A stretch of DNA of 14,597 nt, from positions 1-14,597 of the forward strand of contig DASRRM010000109.1 of NCBI GenBank assembly GCA_035695715.1, written 5' to 3'. The notes under the pieces are model-generated. The model did no database searches, was not told the DNA's origin, and was given only the letters and a program-made list of their open reading frames with translations. The DNA comes from RYN-428 sp035695715. Its GTDB lineage: Bacteria > Planctomycetota > Phycisphaerae > Tepidisphaerales > Tepidisphaeraceae. The translations under genes and the position numbers were made by a program. This document shows positions 1 through 6,737 of the stretch, piece after piece (positions within the stretch are counted from its first letter, which is position 1; every line of letters begins with the position of its first letter).

Positions 1-286
1 ATACGATTCCCATCGACGCCGCGTCGCTGGGGCAAACCACCAGCACCTCCGTCGGCGTTACGCGCGCCACGACGATCGTTTCTCCGTCGTCGAACAGAAT
101 CTGACCATCGGCCAGGAATTCACCGAGGGGTAATAGAATTCGCAAGGTCTTTCCGCCGCGCGTCGTTTTTCGCAAAGCCCGTCTGTCCAGTTCAAACCAT
201 TCAATTTCGACATCATCAATGGTGCGCGAGGCAATGGACAAATCGGAATATGTCCCAAGCATTCCAAGAACCCGTTCGCAAAGCAC
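1..286 (-). CDS. ureE: Urease accessory protein UreE (nickel metallochaperone), N-terminal part, cut by window edge
   Basis: UreE delivers nickel to the UreG/UreF/UreD-urease complex in the cytoplasm. Reading the minus strand from a GTG at 286 gives 95 residues without a stop, ending at the window edge. The segment EIEWFELDRRALRKTTRGGK is the hallmark of the UreE N-terminal domain, and it is followed by the expected ADGQILFDDGETIVVARV and EVLVVCPS strands. The GTG start is chosen because a strong ribosome binding site (GGAGGT, complement of 292-297) lies 5 nt upstream and the family begins here. There is no ATG that keeps the whole domain. The C-terminal metal-binding domain and any His-rich tail are outside the window. 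It lies 52 nt downstream of the minus-strand metallopeptidase gene, so the two may be cotranscribed. It is separated from, and divergent to, all other urease genes. Confidence 0.92.
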   Translation of the reverse strand, partial: MLCERVLGMLGTYSDLSIASRTIDDVEIEWFELDRRALRKTTRGGKTLRILLPLGEFLADGQILFDDGETIVVARVTPTEVLVVCPSDAASMGIV

Positions 287-338
287 GCGGCACCTCCAAA
301 GCCTTGCCGAAGACTTTTCTGAGCCTTGTTGAATCGAC

Positions 339-890
339 TTATCGAGGCAACAGGGCGATTCGGGCCGCCAGAGCGTATCGCGTTTCGTTGGAAACCGCCC
401 GCGAGTCGTGAAGTTTTTGCAAGGTATGCGCCATTGCCCTCACGGGCACGCCGCCCCGGTCGAGCAGCACCAATGCTTCGGCATCGGCGCGCTGCTCGAT
501 GTCGCGCATTGGCCCGCCAAGGGAGAAGCGCATTCCATTGGGGCTGGCATCCGTCTGTGTCAAATGACCCATTTCGTGCGCCAGGGCGGCGGCGATTTCA
601 TCATCGTCGAGCAACTCCGCCAGGCCTGTGGTCAGAAAAATACGACCGCCCGGTTCGGAATACGCCCCCAATGTCGGGGAGCGAACCACGCGAAGCTGAA
701 CAACGCCGGGGAAAAACGGCTGCAGGCGTGCGAGCGCCAAACTCGCGCGACGGGCAGTCAAGCCGTAAGGCGTTATTGGACGCGCGGGATTGGTCGTTGG
801 AGAGTTGCCGACATCGGGCGCGCAGCCCACCGCCAGCACCAACGCCGCCATGCAAATACTTAGTTTAAGACCATCCCGAATCCCAAGCAT
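339..890 (-). CDS. Small M48-type zinc metallopeptidase, predicted lipoprotein
   Basis: A 183-residue protein with an N-terminal signal ending in a lipobox (LAVGC, Cys23), so probably lipid-anchored outside the inner membrane. The peptidase signature HEMGH is at about residues 105-109, preceded by GGRIFLTTGLAELLDDDEIA as in M48 enzymes. The third zinc ligand is expected in IEQRAD (Glu132, with Asp136), matching the HExxH...ExxxD pattern of the M48 (Oma1/HtpX/BepA-like) clan. The domain is short, with no TPR extension of the BepA kind. The reading frame is open upstream to 1028, but the ATG at 890 puts the signal peptide at the N-terminus, so I chose it; the ribosome binding site there is weak. 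Its stop lies 52 nt before the ureE start on the same strand. Substrate unknown. Any link to urease rests only on position. Confidence 0.78.
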   Translation of the reverse strand: MLGIRDGLKLSICMAALVLAVGCAPDVGNSPTTNPARPITPYGLTARRASLALARLQPFFPGVVQLRVVRSPTLGAYSEPGGRIFLTTGLAELLDDDEIAAALAHEMGHLTQTDASPNGMRFSLGGPMRDIEQRADAEALVLLDRGGVPVRAMAHTLQKLHDSRAVSNETRYALAARIALLPR

Positions 891-1050
891 GAAGTTTGCA
901 GAACAAGAGGCGTGCCGGGTGAGAATATGGCGTTTTCGCGAATTTATTGCCCAGTTAATATGCCGTTCGCCAAGAATCGCGCGCTTCGAATGCAGCAACC
1001 ACTGCCGCAAGCGCTCCAAATTCATCACTCGTCGGGCTGGAGATGTTGCC
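891..1050. promoter_or_regulatory. Divergent intergenic region, probable promoters for ureF and for the metallopeptidase-ureE pair
   Basis: This 160-bp gap separates two divergent gene series, so promoters are expected in it. On the plus strand the best sigma70-like pair I can see is TTTTCG (933-938), a 17-nt spacer and TAATAT (956-961). The -35 is poor (3 of 6) and the -10 fair (4 of 6), so this is a suggestion only. I recognise no operator or nitrogen-regulator site. Confidence 0.3.
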
Positions 1051-1716
1051 GTGGGAAATGACTGGCTGGTTTTTCAGTTGGCCGATTCGGCATTCCCCGC
1101 TGGCGCATTTGCCCATTCCGGAGGGATGGAAGCGGCATTTCACCACCAATGGCTGAACGATCCGGAATCTCTCGAAGCAGTGATTCGCGCTCAACTTCAT
1201 GCCACCGCGCATCTCGTCGCTCCATTTGTTTCGGCAGCCCACCGCCAGCCGGACCAGACGCCGGCCTATGACGAGCTTTGCGACGCGACCCTAAGCAACC
1301 ATGTCGCCAATCGCGCCAGCCGGGCGCAGGGACAGGCTTTCTTGCTTGCCGCGTCGCGCATATTTGCCAATCCGTGCCTCTCCACCCTGGCGGCGAAATT
1401 ACGCTCGTCTCAATCGCCCAGGCATTTCGCGCCAATCTTCGGCGCGATCACGCAATGCCTCGGCGTCGAGTTGGAACGAGCCATCATGTTGTTCTTGTTT
1501 CTTAACCTGCGCGGACTGATTTCGGCAGCAGTCCGGCTCGGAATCGACGGGCCAATCAGCGCGCAGGCGCTGCAATCGCGGCTGTCGCCATTCGCGGCTG
1601 CGTTGGTCGCGCCGGCGGCACGGTCGTCTCTCGACGATGCGGCTCAAACGGCGCCCATGCTGGATTTGCTGCAAGGCACGCAGGATCGTTTGTATTCCCG
1701 ATTGTTTCAGAGTTAA
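1051..1716 (+). CDS. ureF: Urease accessory protein UreF
   Basis: UreF binds UreD and UreG on apo-urease and gates GTP-dependent nickel insertion. The product is 221 residues, normal for the family. The diagnostic N-terminal stretch is FQLADSAFPAGAFAHSGGME, in the form usually seen as LxDSxFPxGxFxHSxGLE. The C-terminus ends in YSRLFQS, where UreF proteins carry the conserved tail needed to bind UreG and UreD. The frame is open back to 790, but homologues begin just before the LADSAFP motif. The GTG at 1051 has GGAG at 1039-1042 with 8-nt spacing, so I chose it over the upstream start, which would overlap the divergent metallopeptidase gene. ureG follows 12 nt after the stop, so the two are almost surely cotranscribed. 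Confidence 0.93.
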   Translation: MGNDWLVFQLADSAFPAGAFAHSGGMEAAFHHQWLNDPESLEAVIRAQLHATAHLVAPFVSAAHRQPDQTPAYDELCDATLSNHVANRASRAQGQAFLLAASRIFANPCLSTLAAKLRSSQSPRHFAPIFGAITQCLGVELERAIMLFLFLNLRGLISAAVRLGIDGPISAQALQSRLSPFAAALVAPAARSSLDDAAQTAPMLDLLQGTQDRLYSRLFQS

Positions 1717-1728
1717 CCTGATCAGCGC

Positions 1729-2430
1729 ATGACCGATCACACGCACGATCGTTGGGACCATCCGGGACGATTCCGCTTCCGCCCGCGCCTGACGCCCGGA
1801 CGCAACTTTGCCGAACGCGCATTTACAGTCGGAGTCGGCGGACCGGTCGGCAGCGGAAAGACGGCGCTCATGCTTGCGCTGTGCATGGCATTGCGCGAGA
1901 AGGTTTCTCTGTGCGCCGTCACCAATGATATTTTCACGCGCGAAGACGGCGAATTTCTGGTGCGCCATCACGCTTTGGAACCCGAGCGCATTCGCGCGGT
2001 GGAAACCGGCGGGTGTCCCCACGCCGCCATCCGCGAGGACATTTCGGCCAATCTGCTCGCGCTCGAGGACCTGCACGATCGCTTTTCGCCGGAACTATTG
2101 CTCATCGAAAGCGGCGGCGACAACCTCGCCGCCCATTTCAGCCGCGAACTGGCTGACTACAGCATCTACGTCATCGATGTGGCGGGAGGCGATAAAGTCC
2201 CCCGCAAGGGAGGGCCAGGCATCACCCAGTCCGATCTTCTGGTCATCAACAAGACCGATCTGGCCGCGGCCGTCGGGGCCGACCTGGCCGTAATGGACCG
2301 CGACGCCCGCGCCATGCGCGGGGAGGGACCGTTCGTTTTTGCCCAGGTGAAAAACGGCGTCGGAATCGACGCCATCATCTCCTTCATCCTCGCGGCCAAG
2401 GCAGCTTGCGTCCCATCAGCCGCTCAATAA
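1729..2430 (+). CDS. ureG: Urease accessory GTPase UreG
   Basis: SIMIBI-class GTPase that carries nickel and powers urease maturation with UreD, UreE and UreF. 233 residues. Visible motifs are the P-loop GPVGSGKT at 38-45, TNDIFTREDGEFL at 65-77, the nickel-binding CPH at 96-98 within ETGGCPHAAIREDIS, ESGGDNL at 127-133, and the guanine-specificity motif NKTD at 174-177. A modest histidine-containing N-terminus (MTDHTHDRWDH) precedes the core, as in many UreG proteins. All key residues are present. The start lies 12 nt after ureF without a clear ribosome binding site, which suggests translational coupling. A terminator-like hairpin follows 127 nt after the stop. Confidence 0.98.
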   Translation: MTDHTHDRWDHPGRFRFRPRLTPGRNFAERAFTVGVGGPVGSGKTALMLALCMALREKVSLCAVTNDIFTREDGEFLVRHHALEPERIRAVETGGCPHAAIREDISANLLALEDLHDRFSPELLLIESGGDNLAAHFSRELADYSIYVIDVAGGDKVPRKGGPGITQSDLLVINKTDLAAAVGADLAVMDRDARAMRGEGPFVFAQVKNGVGIDAIISFILAAKAACVPSAAQ

Positions 2431-2557
2431 ATTCAGTGATTCAGTTTCCCACTCCCTCCGATTGCTGCGCGCGTTGTAATTGGAACACCTGTAGCGCTGC
2501 GACACGTAGACGCTTTGCTTCTTCTCCTCAGCCCATAACAGATCGCCCGCTAATAAC

Positions 2558-2585
2558 GCGCGTGCCGAGCATGGCACGCGCTTTG
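2558..2585 (+). terminator. Probable intrinsic terminator after ureFG
   Basis: Perfect 9-bp stem GCGCGTGCC (2558-2566) / GGCACGCGC (2573-2581) with a 6-nt loop GAGCAT, followed by TTT then G. The T tract is short, so termination may be partial. It lies between ureG and urtA and would separate the accessory-gene transcript from the transporter genes. Confidence 0.55.
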
Positions 2586-2602
2586 TGATGCGTCCCATCA
2601 CT

Positions 2603-2624
2603 CCCCGGGCCAATGTGCCCGGGG
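2603..2624. promoter_or_regulatory. GC-rich hairpin in the urtA leader
   Basis: Perfect 8-bp stem CCCCGGGC (2603-2610) / GCCCGGGG (2617-2624), loop CAATGT. No T tract follows. It sits 37 nt before the urtA start and 18 nt after the preceding terminator stem. It could be a second part of the terminator, an mRNA-stabilising leader hairpin or a protein-binding palindrome. Nothing in the sequence decides between these. Confidence 0.4.
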
Positions 2625-2661
2625 GCGCTATGGGTACAGCCGCACGAAAGGATTGGGTTCG

Positions 2662-3927
2662 ATGAAAAGAGCATGCCTTGCTTTTGTGGTCGCCTTGGTT
2701 GGGTTGGCCGCCTCGGTGAATGCAGCGGACGTGGTGAAGATCGGCGTATTGCACTCGCTTTCGGGAACGATGGCGATTTCCGAAACATCGCTGCGCGACG
2801 TCGTTCTGATGGCGGTGGAAGAAATCAACGCCAAGGGCGGAGTGTTGGGGAAGAAAATTCAGCCGGTTGTCGTCGATCCGGCTTCCAACTGGCCTTTGTT
2901 CGCTGAAAAGGCAAAACAGCTCATCGTGCAGGATAAAGTTGCCGTGACGTTCGGCTGTTGGACCAGCGTGAGCCGAAAATCGTGTCTGCCAGTTTTCGAA
3001 GCCAAATACACCAGGGAAGAGAATCCCTACGGCGGCGGATTGCTCTTTTACCCGGTTCAATATGAAGGCGAAGAGCAGAGCCATAATGTTTTTTACACCG
3101 GCGCTTCGCCCAATGAACAGCTCATCCCCGCCGCCGAATACATGATGAGCAAAGACGGCGGCAGCAAGACCAAGTTTTACCTTCTCGGAACAGATTATGT
3201 CTTTCCGCGCACGGCTAACAAAGTGCTCAAGGCGTTCCTCCTCGCCAAGGGCATCCCCGCGGCCAATATCGCCGAGGAATACACGCCGTTCAGCCATAGC
3301 GACTATCAAACCATTGTTGCCAAGATCAAGGACTTCGCCAAGGACGGGAACGCCTGCGTTCTGTCAACTATCAACGGCGACAGCAACGTTCCCTTCTACA
3401 AGGAATTCGCCAACCAGGGCCTGACCGCTGACAAGTGCCCGATCATGGCCTTCTCGGTCGCTGAGGACGAGCTGCGATCGATGGAGACAGAAAAGCTGGT
3501 CGGCCATCTGGCCGCCTGGAACTATTACCAATCCGAGGACACCCCCGAAAACAAGGTGTTCGTCGAAGCCTTCAAGAAATACTGCGCCAGCCACAAGCTT
3601 CCCGGCGGTGAAAATCGGGTGACGGATGACCCGATCGAAGCCGCCTACTTCGGCGTTTACGTGTGGAAAGCCGCCGTGGAAAAGGCCGGCTCGTTCGATA
3701 CCGAGAAGGTGATTGCCGCCACCCTGGGCCTTGAGTTCGATGCTCCGGGCGGCAAGAAAAAGATGGACTCGCTCAACCATCACACGTGGAAGCCGGTGTT
3801 GATTGGCGCAATCCGGGCCGACGGGCAGTTCGACATCCTTTCAAAGACGCCGTTGGTGCATCCGGATTCCTTCAGTCCCTATCTGCACACGCCTGCGGAA
3901 ATCAAAACGCTGACCGGCGCCAAGTAA
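2662..3927 (+). CDS. urtA: Urea ABC transporter, substrate-binding protein UrtA
   Basis: Periplasmic type I solute-binding protein that hands urea to UrtBC. 421 residues, the usual length. Residues 1-21 (MKRACLAFVVALVGLAASVNA) form a Sec signal peptide with probable cleavage before ADVVKIG. The mature protein has the family pattern KIGVLHSLSGTMAISE near the start, then AVEEINAKGG, TFGCWTSVSRK, YEGEEQSHNVFYTG and the conserved WNYYQS region typical of UrtA rather than the branched-chain amino acid binders LivJ/LivK. The ATG at 2662 has GAAAGGA at 2646-2652 upstream; a TTG nine bases earlier is in frame but too close to that site. The gene follows the hairpins after ureG, so it probably has its own promoter. 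A perfect palindromic repeat begins 31 nt after its stop. Confidence 0.96.
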   Translation: MKRACLAFVVALVGLAASVNAADVVKIGVLHSLSGTMAISETSLRDVVLMAVEEINAKGGVLGKKIQPVVVDPASNWPLFAEKAKQLIVQDKVAVTFGCWTSVSRKSCLPVFEAKYTREENPYGGGLLFYPVQYEGEEQSHNVFYTGASPNEQLIPAAEYMMSKDGGSKTKFYLLGTDYVFPRTANKVLKAFLLAKGIPAANIAEEYTPFSHSDYQTIVAKIKDFAKDGNACVLSTINGDSNVPFYKEFANQGLTADKCPIMAFSVAEDELRSMETEKLVGHLAAWNYYQSEDTPENKVFVEAFKKYCASHKLPGGENRVTDDPIEAAYFGVYVWKAAVEKAGSFDTEKVIAATLGLEFDAPGGKKKMDSLNHHTWKPVLIGAIRADGQFDILSKTPLVHPDSFSPYLHTPAEIKTLTGAK

Positions 3928-3957
3928 GGCGTTTTTCAGGTTGATGTAGCGAGCAAT

Positions 3958-4035
3958 CGTCATCCTGAGGTACTCCGAAGGATCTGGCTCGCCTTAGCGT
4001 ACCGGCAAGATCCTTCGGAGTACCTCAGGATGACG
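3958..4035. repeat. Palindromic repeat element, intact copy
   Basis: Perfect 28-bp inverted repeat, arms 3958-3985 and 4008-4035, with a 22-nt loop. The left arm starts CGTCATCCTGAGGTACTCCG. A second copy lies at 11439-11625. The two copies match at 27 of 28 left-arm bases and about 16 of 22 loop bases, so they are one dispersed family and not two chance hairpins. GTCATCC-type palindromes like this are, from memory, common in acidobacterial and planctomycete genomes. No T tract follows. In RNA the stem would be very stable and could protect the urtA message from 3' decay. A 12-bp palindrome GCGCGGCCGCGC follows at 4039-4050. Confidence 0.85.
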
Positions 4036-4171
4036 GTCGCGCGGCCGCGCCACTAACGTGAAAAGTGCTATAAGACGTTGGCTCATTTCATCGGAAATCA
4101 AATCCCGGATCGCGGCGCGCGTCGCGAGCCGGGCCTTCAAATCAAACATTGCTTCATGCCAGGAGACTCGG

Positions 4172-4519
4172 ATGCGAAGAGATAGTCTTGCGATTCTTAT
4201 TGTTGCCGGGTTGTTTGTCGGCGGCTGCTGGAACCAGTCATCCAGCACGCCGAGTAACACGCCGACCACCATGCCCGCGCCGGTTGTTTCACTGCCGACC
4301 ACCACGCCGCCGGCAGCGAAGGACCTCACCCACGTTCTCACCAAGGATCAGCCTATATTTCTGGACATGCCCAGTGGGGAGGCCAAACCCGTGGGCACAT
4401 TGAAGGAAGGATCGAAAGTTCTCGTGATGGTGCCCGGCGCGGATTACAGCCAGGTGACAACGGACAAGGGCATTGAGGTCTACACGGCGACCGACGGGCT
4501 GAAGCCCCTGGGCAAATGA
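4172..4519 (+). CDS. Small predicted lipoprotein between urtA and urtB
   Basis: 115 residues. A short signal MRRDSLAILIVAGLFVGGC ends in a lipobox (VGGC, Cys19), so it is predicted to be lipid-anchored facing the periplasm. A Ser/Thr/Pro-rich linker (about residues 20-50) is followed by a compact domain with DQPIFLDMPSGEAKPVGTLK, then EGSKVLVM and TDKGIEVYTATDGLKPL. This run of short strands resembles a bacterial SH3-like fold; that is an impression, not an established match. The frame is open back to 4058, but the ATG at 4172 has AGGAG at 4161-4165 and starts the signal peptide. It lies between the palindromic repeat and the hairpin before urtB. I know of no established urt subunit like it. 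A role in urea uptake is possible only by position. Confidence 0.75.
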   Translation: MRRDSLAILIVAGLFVGGCWNQSSSTPSNTPTTMPAPVVSLPTTTPPAAKDLTHVLTKDQPIFLDMPSGEAKPVGTLKEGSKVLVMVPGADYSQVTTDKGIEVYTATDGLKPLGK

Positions 4520-4602
4520 CGAATTGCTCGAATTGCTTAAAGAGAAAGAAAGCTGGCACTTCCCGCCGGAAGCGCGGCGCCAATGTTTGTCAGGTTGAGT
4601 GG

Positions 4603-4637
4603 CCCCCGCCGTCGGGAAACCGGCGGCGGGGGATTTT
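4603..4637 (+). terminator. Strong terminator-like hairpin directly upstream of urtB
   Basis: A 13-bp stem (4603-4615 with 4620-4632; one T-G wobble at 4612/4623), mostly G-C, closed by a GAAA tetraloop and followed by ATTTT at 4633-4637. This is an intrinsic terminator shape for plus-strand transcription. It lies 83 nt after the lipoprotein stop and only 18 nt before the urtB ATG, with the urtB ribosome binding site at 4642-4647. There is no room for a separate promoter between it and urtB, so it could act as an attenuator with partial read-through. Confidence 0.65.
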
Positions 4638-4655
4638 GGGCGAAAGGTCTCGCGC

Positions 4656-6737
4656 ATGAAATCTGGGTTTGTTTTCCAACCCATCCGGCCGATCATCCGT
4701 TGGGCCATCGCGCTGCTTCTCTTCGTACTGATGATCGGCGCTTCGCGAGTCTGCCACGCTGCCGCGACAACCGCGGCGCAGCAGCCCGTTCCCGCTGAAC
4801 TAGTCGCCGCGATTAAGAGTCTGAAGACCGCTGATGCCGATGCGCGTCAAAAAGTTTACGACCTCATTGCCGTCAAGGGAGATGCGCGGCTGATTCCCGC
4901 GCTCAAGGCGTATAAAAACGGCACCCTCTTGCTGGACAACGATCAACTCCAGACTTTCGGCGAGCGGCAAACGCTGCCGGACCTCGGTTCGGTCATTCCC
5001 GTTATCGATGCCATCACCGGCAAGCCCGTGGTGGGGAAGGATGGGAAGACGATTTTCATTCCCAAGCCGAATCTTTCCAAGGCGATGCGTGCGCCAAGGC
5101 CTCCGGAGAAAAAAACCATCGCCGAATTGATCGCGACGTTGTCGCTGCTCGATCCGGATCCGGCGGTGCGCATCGCAAGCATTCGCGACGCCGCCGAGCA
5201 CGCCGCCCGTGCTGTGCCCGATCCGGGAGATGCCGATCAACTTTTCAACATGATGGACAAGTGCGCGGCAGTCCTGAATGCCAAGTCGGCGACGCAGCCG
5301 TCGGCGGAGGATTCGGCGGCGATGAAGAACGCCCTGTCCGCCATGGCAGCCGTTAAAGCGGAAAAGCCCAAGGCGGTAGTGGTTCCCGCTCCGTCGCAAA
5401 CGACGGTTTCCGCGCTGCAAACCGCACTTCGCGCCGTTAATAGGACCGCGCCGGATGATTCGATCGCTTCGTGCCTTAGCGCGGCCACGCAGTATCTGGA
5501 CCAACTCGACATGCGGAAGAAGGTCCTCGACGATCTCCCCAAGACCGACGCGGCTTTGAAACGGCAACTCGAAGCGGCGCCGAGCGGCCCATTCACCGCG
5601 CCGCTGCACGAAGCAATCGCCAGCATCGATTTGATCATCGGGGACGATCCCACGCGCATCGCAGCCGCCGGAGCGCTTGGAAAAGTGGGTACCAGCCGGG
5701 CGGCAAATTTGCTCGGCAAGGTTGTCGACGCGGCCGGCCGTGCAAATGATCAGCCACTTAAAGACGCCGCCGCCGCGGCGCTGAAATCCGCCAATCGCTA
5801 CCAGTCAGAAGTTCACTTCATTCAGACCACCTTCGCGGGCTTGTCGGCAGGCAGCGTCTACGTGCTGATTGCGCTGGGGCTGTCGATCATTTTCGGCTTG
5901 ATGGGCGTGATCAATATGGCGCAGGGCGAATTCATGATGGTTGGCGCATTCGCGACCTTCGTCGTCGCACAGGCATTCAAACGCTATCTTCCCAACGCAT
6001 ACGACTATTACCTTGTCGCAGCCGTTCCCGCGGCGTTCCTGGCTTCGGCGATCATCGGATACATCGCCGAATCGCTGGTTATCCGGCATCTTTATGGCCG
6101 CCCGTTGGAGACTCTGCTGGCGACCTGGGGCATCGGGCTGATATTGATCTGGGCGGTTCGGCGGCAGTTTGGCGACAACGTCTCGATTTCCCCGCCTCAC
6201 TGGATGGAGGGCGGGTGGGAAGTCGCCCCGGACCTGGTCTTCCCGCTCAACCGCCTCTACATCATCCTCTATTGCGCAATTTGTATTGCGATTGTCTATT
6301 ACGTCGTGAACGGGACGAAGCTGGGTCTTCTACTGCGCGCGACGACCCAGAATCGCGAAATGGCCGCGGCGCTGGGCGTGGCGACGCGCCGAGTGGATGG
6401 ATTCACCTTCGCCTTCGGGGCAGGTCTGGCCGGCCTGGCCGGCGTGGCGGTGCCCCTTTACAACAAAATCAATCCAAACGTCGGGCAGGAATACATCGTC
6501 GATTGCTTCATGGTCGTAGTGGTGGGCGGCGTCGGAAAACTCGCCGGGGTAATCTGGGCCGGACTGGGACTCGGCTTTATTGGGAAATACTTGGAATCGC
6601 TTCTGGGCATGGTTCCCAGCGTTGCCTCGGGCGCTTCTGTGATCGGAAAGGTGCTGGTGCTGCTGCTGATCATCTGCTTCCTGCAAATGCGCCCGCAGGG
6701 CCTCTTCCCGCCCAAGGGGAGGAACGCCGATGCCTGA
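4656..6737 (+). CDS. urtB: Urea ABC transporter permease UrtB, with enlarged N-terminal exported domain
   Basis: One of the two inner-membrane permeases of the urea importer. 693 residues, well above the roughly 520-550 typical for UrtB. Order: signal peptide (about 1-35, cleavage near CHA-A); an exported, mostly helical region (about 36-385) with HEAT-like segments such as LLDPDPAVRIASIRDAAEHA and DPTRIAAAGALGKVGTSRA; then the LivH-type membrane domain from VHFIQTTFAGLSAGSVYVL (about 386) to MRPQGLFPPKG. GLMGVINMAQGEFMMVGAF is the family's first-helix signature. The extra length is an Ala/Lys/Pro-rich stretch between the HEAT-like segments. The ATG at 4656 has GAAAGG at 4642-4647; the GTG at 4599 lies before the hairpin and is unlikely. 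The 3' end overlaps urtC by 8 nt. Confidence 0.96.
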   Translation: MKSGFVFQPIRPIIRWAIALLLFVLMIGASRVCHAAATTAAQQPVPAELVAAIKSLKTADADARQKVYDLIAVKGDARLIPALKAYKNGTLLLDNDQLQTFGERQTLPDLGSVIPVIDAITGKPVVGKDGKTIFIPKPNLSKAMRAPRPPEKKTIAELIATLSLLDPDPAVRIASIRDAAEHAARAVPDPGDADQLFNMMDKCAAVLNAKSATQPSAEDSAAMKNALSAMAAVKAEKPKAVVVPAPSQTTVSALQTALRAVNRTAPDDSIASCLSAATQYLDQLDMRKKVLDDLPKTDAALKRQLEAAPSGPFTAPLHEAIASIDLIIGDDPTRIAAAGALGKVGTSRAANLLGKVVDAAGRANDQPLKDAAAAALKSANRYQSEVHFIQTTFAGLSAGSVYVLIALGLSIIFGLMGVINMAQGEFMMVGAFATFVVAQAFKRYLPNAYDYYLVAAVPAAFLASAIIGYIAESLVIRHLYGRPLETLLATWGIGLILIWAVRRQFGDNVSISPPHWMEGGWEVAPDLVFPLNRLYIILYCAICIAIVYYVVNGTKLGLLLRATTQNREMAAALGVATRRVDGFTFAFGAGLAGLAGVAVPLYNKINPNVGQEYIVDCFMVVVVGGVGKLAGVIWAGLGLGFIGKYLESLLGMVPSVASGASVIGKVLVLLLIICFLQMRPQGLFPPKGRNADA

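Noticed and set aside
790..1050. Longer N-terminus for UreF beginning at 790
   Set aside because: The extra 87 residues have no UreF similarity and overlap the divergent lipoprotein gene; the GTG at 1051 has a good ribosome binding site and matches the family start.
2431..2557. Specific sigma70 promoter for urtA
   Set aside because: I could not find a -35/-10 pair with correct spacing; a promoter is expected here but cannot be placed.
2416..3309. 297-codon minus-strand frame across the urtA region
   Set aside because: Antisense shadow of urtA, which has a full family match, signal peptide and ribosome binding site.
3958..4035. CRISPR repeat or intrinsic terminator
   Set aside because: It is a single perfect inverted repeat without regularly spaced copies, and no T tract follows the stem.
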